A stretch of DNA of 13,443 nucleotides from Planctomycetota bacterium. Lineage in GTDB: Bacteria > Planctomycetota > UBA8108 > UBA1146 > JAJFFE01. The stretch covers positions 1-13,443 of the forward strand of contig JAGQRC010000031.1 of NCBI GenBank assembly GCA_020425835.1, given 5' to 3'. Every line of letters starts with the position of its first letter. Positions within the stretch are counted from its first letter, which is position 1. The translations under genes and the position numbers were made by a program. The notes below the pieces were generated by a model, which was given only the letters and a program-made list of their open reading frames with translations, was not told where the DNA came from and made no database searches. Below are positions 1 through 6,139 of the stretch, one piece after another.

Positions 1-87
1 ACATCAGACGGGCCGATAACCCAGCGCGTCGGGACGTCGAGTTTCGGCAGGTGTGCCGGCCGCCGGAAGCTCGGGCTCTCGGCCGGA

Positions 88-924
88 ATGAGTTTCCGCA
101 CTGTCCTCGGCTCAACTGCGGCCCGCGGGGATCCGAAAACGGAACGCGGGACCCATCACCGCACTGTGCTGCCGGAGACCCCGGAGGCCCCATTGCGCCT
201 CGACGACTTCCTGCAACACGGCTTCGCCACGGCGCCGCTCCGGCGACCCGACGCGTTGGCGTCGAGCCCGGCGACGAAGCCGGTCTCGTCGAGCGGAACC
301 GCGGCATCGAGTGACGGAGTGGAGTCGACTCCAGACGCGCGCGCCGCGCGCGGGGTCGACCGCGCGGAGATCTCATCGGAGGCGAGAACGGCTGCCGGTC
401 GCGAGCTGACGGAGGATCAGCAGCACGAGGTCGACGATCTCCGCAAGCGCGACCGCGAGGTTCGCTCGCACGAGCAGGCGCACAAGTCCGCGGCCGGCGC
501 CCATGCCGGAGCCATCGCCTTCGAGTTCGAGACCGGCCCCGATGGACGACGCTACGCGGTGGGGGGCAGCGTTCCGATCGACACTTCGCCCGTTCCGGGC
601 GATCCGGATGCCACGATCCGCAAGATGGAGCAGGTGAGGAAGGCGGCCGTCGCGCCGGCGCAGCCGAGCGCCCAGGATCGCCAAGTCATGGCGACCGCGC
701 AGCGACAGCTCAACGAGGCGCGGGCGGAGAAGCTCGAACAGAGTGGGGCGCCGGACGAGCCGGACCACCCGTCGGCGGGCGACGGCGCGACGAGTTCGGG
801 ATCCATCCACTCGACGCCGTCCGCATCGGCATCGGGGGCAGTCTCGCTCCGCGGCTACTCCGCTCACGGCGCAACGCTCTCCGCACCGGCCCGAGCGGGA
901 GCTCTTCTCGACCTCCGCGCATGA
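88..924 (+). CDS. SprA-related family protein with HEQAH (putative zinc-peptidase-like) motif
   Basis: The 278-residue product has a conserved core at about residues 107-215. It contains EDQQHEVDDLRKRDREVRSHEQ, then an HEQAH motif at 128-132, then GPDGRRYAVGGSVPIDTSPV and GDPDATIRKMEQVRKAA. I recognise this as the SprA-related family, whose biochemical function is not established; the HExxH signature suggests a zinc-dependent peptidase fold. Residues 1-100 and 216-278 are low-complexity, rich in Ala, Ser, Pro and Gly, and probably disordered. There is no clear signal peptide or membrane segment. The reading frame stays open to the left edge of the window, so the true start could lie upstream. 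ATG 88 is the first methionine, with only a weak purine-rich sequence before it. The gene converges on the SDR gene with a 13-bp gap. Family assignment is fairly sure; activity is inference. Confidence 0.8.
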   Translation: MSFRTVLGSTAARGDPKTERGTHHRTVLPETPEAPLRLDDFLQHGFATAPLRRPDALASSPATKPVSSSGTAASSDGVESTPDARAARGVDRAEISSEARTAAGRELTEDQQHEVDDLRKRDREVRSHEQAHKSAAGAHAGAIAFEFETGPDGRRYAVGGSVPIDTSPVPGDPDATIRKMEQVRKAAVAPAQPSAQDRQVMATAQRQLNEARAEKLEQSGAPDEPDHPSAGDGATSSGSIHSTPSASASGAVSLRGYSAHGATLSAPARAGALLDLRA

Positions 925-937
925 ACGAGGAGGCTGT

Positions 938-1723
938 TCAGATGCCGTTCAGGCGGCCGCCATCGACGGGCAGACTGACTCCGCTGATGTAGGCAGCGAG
1001 CGGTGACGCGAGGAAGCAGATCGCGTACGCGGTCTCCTCGGGCATCGCGAAGCGACGCGCGGGGACGCTCTCCGCGAGCTGTGCGAGGAGTGTCTCCTTC
1101 TCGATCCCTTCGCGCTGCGCCCGGGCGGCCATCAACGAGTCGAGGCGCTGGGTCTCGGTGAAGCCGGGCAGCACGTTGTTGACGGTGATGCCGTGCGGGC
1201 CGAGTTCGCGCGACAGCGTCTTCGCCCAGCTGGCGACGGCGCCGCGCGTCGTGTTCGAGACCCCGAGGTTGGGGATGGGCTCCCGGACCGAGGTCGAGAT
1301 GATGTTGATGATCCGCCCGTAGCCCTCGCTGGTCATGCCAGGCACCAGCGCGCGCGCGAGGATCTGGTTGCAGATCAAGTGCTTCGAATAGGCGTCGAGG
1401 TACTCCTCGGGGGACGCGTCGATCGCGCGCCCACCGGGGGGGCCGCCGGTGTTGTTGATCAGGATGTGGCGGGGCGCGGCGCTGGCGTGCGCGCGAACCG
1501 ACGCGTCGAGACCCGACGGATCCGAGAAGTCGGCGACGAGGATCTCGTGCGACTGATCCGATGGCCGTGGGAGGGACGCCTGCACTTCGGTGAGGCGCTC
1601 GACGTTGCGGGCGACCAGCGTCACCTGTGCGCCGGCCGCAGCGAGTTCGTGGGCGCAGGCTCGTCCGATGCCCTGGGTGCTCCCGCAGACCACCGCGCGC
1701 TTACCCTCCAACGAGACTCTCAT
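938..1723 (-). CDS. SDR-family oxidoreductase with atypical catalytic residues
   Basis: This 261-residue Rossmann-fold protein has the SDR length and landmarks. The cofactor-binding glycine motif GSTQGIG is at 14-20, the NNTGGPPGG stretch at 90-98, the strand GRIINIISTS at 136-145, and the C-terminal ISGVSLPVDGG at 246-256. It resembles proteins annotated as 3-oxoacyl-ACP reductase-like. Where classical SDRs have YxxxK after the catalytic serine, this one reads GVSNTTRGAVASWAK (154-168), so the usual Tyr and Lys are absent at that place. A known SDR subgroup shares this NNTGGPP signature and an imperfect catalytic tetrad, so this is probably family character and not decay; the substrate is unknown. 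The start ATG overlaps the topA stop in an ATGA arrangement, which indicates co-transcription and translational coupling behind topA. Confidence 0.88.
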   Translation of the reverse strand: MRVSLEGKRAVVCGSTQGIGRACAHELAAAGAQVTLVARNVERLTEVQASLPRPSDQSHEILVADFSDPSGLDASVRAHASAAPRHILINNTGGPPGGRAIDASPEEYLDAYSKHLICNQILARALVPGMTSEGYGRIINIISTSVREPIPNLGVSNTTRGAVASWAKTLSRELGPHGITVNNVLPGFTETQRLDSLMAARAQREGIEKETLLAQLAESVPARRFAMPEETAYAICFLASPLAAYISGVSLPVDGGRLNGI

Positions 1724-4395
1724 TCGCCGCTCTTCTTCTTGGAGGCCCTCTTCTTCGCGGCCTTCTTCTTGGCGCTCTTCTTCTTGGAGGCCGCCTTCTT
1801 CGTTGCCGTCTTCTTGGAAGCCTTCTTCTTGCGCTTCTTCGCCGGGCCCTTGGCGCGACGGTCGAGGATCAGCTGCGCGGCGATCTCCACGGTCAGCGAC
1901 TGCGGGTCGGCGTCGCGCGGGATGGTCGCGTTGTACTCCCCATCGGTCACATAGGGACCGAAGCGACCGTCGAGCACCTTCAGGTCGATGCCGTCGAGCG
2001 CCTCCACCTTCTCGAAGACCTTCAGTGGCTCGGACGCCTTGCGCCGTCCGCGTTGCTTCTCCTGACTGAGGAGCTCCAACGCGCGCGCGCGGTCGATGGT
2101 GAGGATGTCGTCCTTCTCCTCGAGGCTCCGAGAGTCGTCGCCCCGCTTGATGTAGGGGCCGTACCGGCCGAGGTGGGCGACGATGTCGACGCCTTCATCG
2201 TCCTGGCCGAGTGTGCGGGGGATGGTCAGCAGCGCGACCGCCTGCTCCAGCGTGAGGGTGTCCGGGGTCATGTTCGCGATCAGGGAGACCATCTTCGGCT
2301 TCGCGTTGTCGCCGCCCTCGCCGAGCTGCACGTAGGGACCGAAGCGTCCGTTCTTCACGTAGATCGGCTCACCGGACTCCGGATGATCGCCGATCGACTT
2401 CGGGCCCTCGGCCGCCTGTCGAAGCAACTCCTTGCTCCGCTCGACGGTGAGCTCGTCCGGCGGGAGATCATCCGGGAGGTTGGCGCGATTCTCGCCGCGC
2501 TCGAGGTACGGCCCGTAGCGTCCGACCCGGACGACGATGTCCTGGCCGTCGTCGTCGACCCCGATCGGGACCGAGCAGATCGAGCGGGCGTCGATGTCCT
2601 GGACCTTGCGATCGAGGAGCGGTCGGAGGCCCTGGCCGTTCTTCCCGAAGTAGAACTCCTTGAGGTAGGGGAGCGCCTCGTGCTCTCCGCGGGCGATCGT
2701 GTCGAGGCGGTCCTCCATCTCGGCGGTGAACCCGAAGTCCACCAGCCCCGTGAAGTGCTCCTTGAGCAGCTTCACCACGGCGAATGCGATGAAGGATGGC
2801 ACCAGCGCGGTGCCCTTCTTGAAACAGTACCGGTCGAGGATCGTGCCGATGATCGACGCGTAGGTGCTCGGTCGTCCGATGCCCGACTCCTCGAGCGCTT
2901 TGACCAGCGACGCCTCGGTGTAGCGAGCCGGGGGTTGGGTGACGTGATCCTCGGCCTCGAGCTCCTCCGCCTTGACCGGGTCTCCTTCAGACAGCGCGGG
3001 CAGGATGGCCTCGCGATCGGCGAGCGCGGCTTGCGGATCGTCACTGCCCTCGACGTAGGCGCGCAGGAATCCGTGGAAGTCGATCGTGCGTCCGCTCGCG
3101 TGGAAGACGGACTCCTTGCCGTCGGTCTGCGCAGCGATCCGGACCGTCATGCGGCGTCCCTTGGCGTCCTTCATCTGGCACGCCATCGTGCGCTTCCAGA
3201 TCAGCTCGTAGAGCTTGAGCTCGTTCGCGGCGACCTTGCCCTCGAGCTCGGCCGGGCGGGGAAAGGATTCCCCGGCGGGGCGGATCGCCTCGTGAGCTTC
3301 CTGGGCGTTCTTCACCTTGTTCTTGTAGGTCCGCGGCTCGGACGGCAGGAACTCATCGCCGTACATCTGCGCGACCGCGTTGCGAGTTCCACGGATCGCC
3401 TCCGGCGAGAGCGCGACCGAGTCGGTTCGCATGTAGGTGATGTATCCGAGCTGGTAGAGCCGCTGCGCGGCGCTCATGGTCTGACGCGCACCGAAGCGCA
3501 GCTTGCGGCTCGCCTCCTGTTGGAGGGTCGACGTGGTGAACGGTGCGGCGGGCGACTGGGTGAAGGGCTTCTCCTCGGTCGAGATCACCCGGAAGTCCGC
3601 GGTCGCCAGCCCGTCGCGGAGCGCCGTCGCCGTGGCGCCGTCGAGCAGGACGACGTCGTCCCGGACGAGTCGGCCGGTGTCGGGATCGAAGTCCTTGCCC
3701 GACGCGATCCGCTTGCCGGCATGGGTCACCAGTCGGGCCGGGAAGCTCTCCGCCTTCGCGGTCGAGAACACCGCCGAAATGTCCCAGTAGTGAGCGGAGA
3801 CGAACGCCATGCGCTCCAGCTCTCGCTCCACCAACATCCGGATCGCCACGGATTGGACGCGACCCGCGGAGAGACGGGGGGCCACCTTCTTCCAGAGGAT
3901 CGGCGACACCTCGTAGCCGTAGAGCCGGTCGATGATGCGCCGCGCTTCCTGCGCCTCGACGAGGTTGTCGTCGATCGGGCGGGTCTTCTCGAGCGCGGCG
4001 TGGATCGCCTCCTTGGTGATCTCGTGGAAGACCATGCGCGAGGTCGGGACCTTCGGCTTGAGCACTTCGGCGAGGTGCCAGCTGATCGCCTCGCCTTCGC
4101 GGTCTTCATCGGTTGCGAGAAGGAGCTCGTCGACCTCCTTGAGCTTCGATCGGAGCTCCTTGATGACCTTCTTCTTGCCCTCGGTGACCACGTACAGCGG
4201 GGCGAAGTCCTCCTCGATGTTCACGCCGAGGCGGGACCACTCTTCATCCTTCACCTCGGCGGGGATCTCGGAGGCGCTCGCCGGCAGGTCGCGAATGTGG
4301 CCGACGCTGGACTCGACGACGTAGTCCTTCCCGAGGAACTTGCGGAGCGTCTTGGCCTTGGTCGGGGACTCGACGATGACGAGGCGTTTGGTCAT
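1720..4395 (-). CDS. topA: DNA topoisomerase I (type IA)
   Basis: The 891-residue enzyme relaxes negative supercoils by cutting and passing one strand through a tyrosine-DNA intermediate. The Toprim domain begins at once (MTKRLVIVESPTKAK, with Glu9) and carries the acidic TDEDREGE motif at 95-102. The active-site tyrosine is Tyr321 in ITYMRTDS. After the core come four topoisomerase C-terminal repeats marked by G-R-[YF]-G-P-Y at about residues 625, 680, 740 and 807. A roughly 44-residue Lys/Ala/Ser-rich tail follows. There are no Cys4 zinc ribbons of the kind found in Escherichia coli TopA; the layout resembles actinobacterial TopA. The ORF could be extended 62 codons upstream, but homology begins exactly at the ATG at 4395, and GGAG lies 10 nt before it. 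The SDR gene overlaps its stop by 4 bp. Confidence 0.97.
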   Translation of the reverse strand: MTKRLVIVESPTKAKTLRKFLGKDYVVESSVGHIRDLPASASEIPAEVKDEEWSRLGVNIEEDFAPLYVVTEGKKKVIKELRSKLKEVDELLLATDEDREGEAISWHLAEVLKPKVPTSRMVFHEITKEAIHAALEKTRPIDDNLVEAQEARRIIDRLYGYEVSPILWKKVAPRLSAGRVQSVAIRMLVERELERMAFVSAHYWDISAVFSTAKAESFPARLVTHAGKRIASGKDFDPDTGRLVRDDVVLLDGATATALRDGLATADFRVISTEEKPFTQSPAAPFTTSTLQQEASRKLRFGARQTMSAAQRLYQLGYITYMRTDSVALSPEAIRGTRNAVAQMYGDEFLPSEPRTYKNKVKNAQEAHEAIRPAGESFPRPAELEGKVAANELKLYELIWKRTMACQMKDAKGRRMTVRIAAQTDGKESVFHASGRTIDFHGFLRAYVEGSDDPQAALADREAILPALSEGDPVKAEELEAEDHVTQPPARYTEASLVKALEESGIGRPSTYASIIGTILDRYCFKKGTALVPSFIAFAVVKLLKEHFTGLVDFGFTAEMEDRLDTIARGEHEALPYLKEFYFGKNGQGLRPLLDRKVQDIDARSICSVPIGVDDDGQDIVVRVGRYGPYLERGENRANLPDDLPPDELTVERSKELLRQAAEGPKSIGDHPESGEPIYVKNGRFGPYVQLGEGGDNAKPKMVSLIANMTPDTLTLEQAVALLTIPRTLGQDDEGVDIVAHLGRYGPYIKRGDDSRSLEEKDDILTIDRARALELLSQEKQRGRRKASEPLKVFEKVEALDGIDLKVLDGRFGPYVTDGEYNATIPRDADPQSLTVEIAAQLILDRRAKGPAKKRKKKASKKTATKKAASKKKSAKKKAAKKRASKKKSGE
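1723..1854 (-). repeat. Degenerate repeats encoding the Lys-rich C-terminal tail of TopA
   Basis: On the plus strand this stretch is a run of imperfect cttcttctt-ggagg/cgcgg units. On the coding strand it gives repeated AAGAAGAAG blocks, translating to short KKKA/SKK-type units over the last 44 or so residues of TopA. In actinobacterial TopA a comparable basic tail is known to bind DNA and increase processivity. That role is carried over here by analogy only. Confidence 0.75.
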
Positions 4396-4432
4396 GCTGG
4401 GCGAACTCCGAAGCTGATGGAACCCGAGGGTG

Positions 4433-4444
4433 GCGTGGCCACGC
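4433..4444. repeat. Perfect 12-bp palindrome in the topA leader
   Basis: GCGTGGCCACGC is its own reverse complement and lies 38 bp upstream of the topA ATG, presumably in the 5' leader or promoter region. It could be a dimeric protein-binding site or a leader hairpin. A 12-bp GC-only palindrome can also arise by chance in GC-rich DNA, so the sequence is certain but the function is not. Confidence 0.4.
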
Positions 4445-4645
4445 GTGCCCGATGGGCGGCGCCGAACGCGGTGGCCGACGGGGTTCTCGGACGAATCCCG
4501 GCGGCAGGTCGAGCTCGGCCAGCCTGCACGAGGCGGGACGGCGAAGGCGCCACACTTAGCCAGGCCGTCCGGTCGATGCAAGCGGCGATCTGGGCGCGAC
4601 TACCGGATCACAAGTCGTAAGGTCCTCTTTCGGAGGCTCTTGCCG

Positions 4646-4700
4646 GGTCGGGGCGGACGTGCGGCGCGGCATCGGCCGGATCTCGATCCGCCCCCCGACC
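4646..4700 (+). other. Possible structured leader upstream of mutM
   Basis: GGTCGGGGCGG (4646-4656) can pair with CCGCCCCCCGACC (4688-4700). That gives 11 base pairs with a two-cytosine bulge. Inside the loop lies a second inverted repeat, CGGATC-tc-GATCCG (4677-4690), whose right arm competes with the outer pairing. This is a potential fold of the mutM leader or simply GC-rich coincidence. There is no T-tract, so it is not a simple terminator. Confidence 0.25.
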
Positions 4701-4753
4701 CCACGGGGATTCGGCTGGCCGCGCGCCGCGCTGAACGACTTCTCGCGGAAACC

Positions 4754-4766
4754 GAGGTGCCCGTTG
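4754..4766 (+). promoter_or_regulatory. Ribosome binding site and TTG start of mutM
   Basis: GAGGTG (4754-4759) sits 4 nt before TTG at 4764-4766. This site decides the start. Translation from TTG yields MPELPEVE, placing proline at position 2, where the family needs it as the catalytic N-terminal residue. Upstream ATG codons would bury this proline inside the protein. Confidence 0.85.
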
Positions 4767-5594
4767 CCCGAGCTCCCCGAGGTGGAGACGACCCGCCGCG
4801 GTCTCGCCGCAACACTGTTGGGTCGACGGATCGACCGGGTCGACGTCCGAGAGCGTCGCCTCCGCTGGCCGGTTACCCCTGGACTCCCACGGGTGCTCGA
4901 GGGAGGGACGGTTCGGTCGGTCGATCGCCGGGCGAAGTACCTGTTGATCTCGGTCGACCATGACGACGGCGCGCACGGCACTCTGATCGTGCACCTCGGA
5001 ATGTCGGGGAGCCTGCGATGGGAGCCGGTCGGAGCGCCGTTGCGAGTCCACGACCACCTGGAGTTTCGAGTGGGGCGACGCGTGTTGCGCTACCACGATC
5101 CCCGGCGGTTCGGTGCGGTGCTCTGGACTTCGGCGTCCCCGGAGCGCCACCGGCTGCTCGTCGGCCTCGGGCCAGAGCCGTTCGACCCCGCGTTCGACGG
5201 GCGATATCTCTACGAGCGATCCCGAGGTCGGCGCATCGCACTCCGCGATTTCCTGCTCGACGGCCGCCAGGTCGTCGGCGTGGGGAACATCTACGCGAGC
5301 GAGGCGGCCCATCGAGCGGGGATCCATCCGGGTCGCGCGGCGGGGACCATTTCGTCGAGACGATTCGACGCGTTGGTCGACGCGATCCGCGAGGTTCTCG
5401 ACGAGGCGATCCGCGCCGGCGGAACGACGCTACGAGACTATCGCGGCTCCGACGGCGCCGAGGGCGAGTTCCAACTCCGCCTGAGGGTCTACGGCCGCGA
5501 GGGTGAGCCCTGTCCGCAGTGCGCAGCCCCGGTGCGCCGGCGTGTCTCCGGTCAGCGTTCGTACTTCTATTGTCCGAAGTGTCAGCGGTTCTGA
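4764..5594 (+). CDS. mutM: Formamidopyrimidine-DNA glycosylase (Fpg)
   Basis: The 276-residue base-excision-repair enzyme removes 8-oxoguanine and formamidopyrimidines and nicks the strand by beta/delta elimination. All key landmarks are present. The N-terminus is MPELPEVE, with Pro2 as the Schiff-base nucleophile and Glu3 as the acid. RRAKYL contains the conserved Lys58. The helix-two-turn-helix segment holds GVGNIYASE. GGTTLRDY follows, and the C-terminus is a Cys4 zinc finger, CPQC...CPKCQR, containing the conserved arginine region. Length matches the family (about 270). An ORF with an ATG start begins 35 codons earlier, but that extension has no homology and would destroy the catalytic N-terminus. 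The gene converges on a small zinc-ribbon gene 36 bp downstream. Confidence 0.97.
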   Translation: MPELPEVETTRRGLAATLLGRRIDRVDVRERRLRWPVTPGLPRVLEGGTVRSVDRRAKYLLISVDHDDGAHGTLIVHLGMSGSLRWEPVGAPLRVHDHLEFRVGRRVLRYHDPRRFGAVLWTSASPERHRLLVGLGPEPFDPAFDGRYLYERSRGRRIALRDFLLDGRQVVGVGNIYASEAAHRAGIHPGRAAGTISSRRFDALVDAIREVLDEAIRAGGTTLRDYRGSDGAEGEFQLRLRVYGREGEPCPQCAAPVRRRVSGQRSYFYCPKCQRF

Positions 5595-5610
5595 ACGCTG
5601 CACGGCGGGA

Positions 5611-5628
5611 GCGCGTTCTTCGACGCGC
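5611..5628. terminator. Candidate bidirectional hairpin between convergent genes
   Basis: GCGCGT (5611-5616) pairs with ACGCGC (5623-5628) around a TCTTCG loop. It lies between the mutM stop and the stop of the convergent zinc-ribbon gene, where a shared terminator would be expected. There is no T-tract on either strand, so it is only a candidate. Confidence 0.35.
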
Positions 5629-5630
5629 CG

Positions 5631-5966
5631 CTATCCCTCGGACCTCCGACGGATTTCACGCAGCGCGAAGAGGGTCCCGAGGAAGGCTCCGGCGATCAGC
5701 AGCGCCTTGCCCACCGGCGTGCGAAGCGCACCCGGGACGACCCAGGCGAGGAGCAGTCCACCGAGGATCACCAAGAGGATGATCTTCGTGCCGACCCCGC
5801 CCGAGGGTCGCAGCGATCGACGCCGCGGCTCCTCGTCCCGATCGGGTAGCTCGAGGGAATGGTAGTCGACGTCGTCGACCCATCCGGTCTCGGCGTCGCT
5901 CCCGCAGTGGCGGCAGACCACGGCGTCATCGGCGACCGGCTCACCACAGTGGGGACAAGGGGTCAT
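5631..5966 (-). CDS. Small zinc-ribbon membrane protein, function unknown
   Basis: The 111-residue protein begins with a zinc ribbon, CPHC (Cys4, Cys7) and CRHC (Cys18, Cys21). An acidic linker follows (residues 28-50). Two hydrophobic stretches come next, at about 61-77 (IILLVILGGLLLAWVVP) and 85-102, and a basic tail (REIRRRSEG) closes the protein. It is probably an inner-membrane protein with the ribbon and tail in the cytoplasm. A clear GAGGAG lies 9 nt upstream of the ATG, which supports the start. It is divergent from the sigma-factor fusion across 173 bp and could share its promoter region. I do not recognise a specific family beyond the general zinc-ribbon type. Confidence 0.75.
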   Translation of the reverse strand: MTPCPHCGEPVADDAVVCRHCGSDAETGWVDDVDYHSLELPDRDEEPRRRSLRPSGGVGTKIILLVILGGLLLAWVVPGALRTPVGKALLIAGAFLGTLFALREIRRRSEG

Positions 5967-6139
5967 CGCGGAGCACTCCTCGGGGGATGGACGCGTCGAT
6001 CATCGGGCCGCCACGATACCATGGAGCCCCGGCCGGAGAGGCTCGGGAAAATCGGGGTTCGCTGCCACGTCTCGAGCCGTGGTGGCGATGTTCCTCCTGG
6101 ATCCGCAAGGCGACGGGCCGTCCGAACGGCCGAGGTGAG

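Larger units (their letters stand above)
4396..4763. other. Divergent intergenic region between topA and mutM
   Basis: These 368 bp separate the two divergent starts and must hold the promoters of both topA (leftward) and mutM (rightward). I see no convincing -35/-10 pair in either direction and no tRNA or other RNA gene. What stands out are GC-rich inverted repeats at 4433-4444, 4646-4700 and 4677-4690, listed separately or within other entries. ORFs running through from either side lack homology to TopA or Fpg outside the annotated starts. Confidence 0.6.

Noticed and set aside
1723..1854. The repeated cttcttctt tract as a microsatellite or CRISPR-like array
   Set aside because: The units are irregular and in frame, and they encode the Lys-rich TopA tail; there are no spacers of constant length.
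4396..4581. Upstream extension of topA by 62 codons
   Set aside because: Family homology begins exactly at MTKRLVIVESPTKAK, and a ribosome binding site precedes that ATG. The extension is Arg/Pro-rich with no similarity.
1627..4620. A 997-codon open frame on the plus strand opposite topA
   Set aside because: It is the antisense shadow of topA: the product is an Arg/Leu/Asp-rich composition artefact without motifs, while the minus strand carries every TopA motif.
5987..6139. Earlier ATG for the sigma fusion
   Set aside because: The 51 extra residues show no sigma homology, and GAGGTGAG sits directly before ATG 6140.
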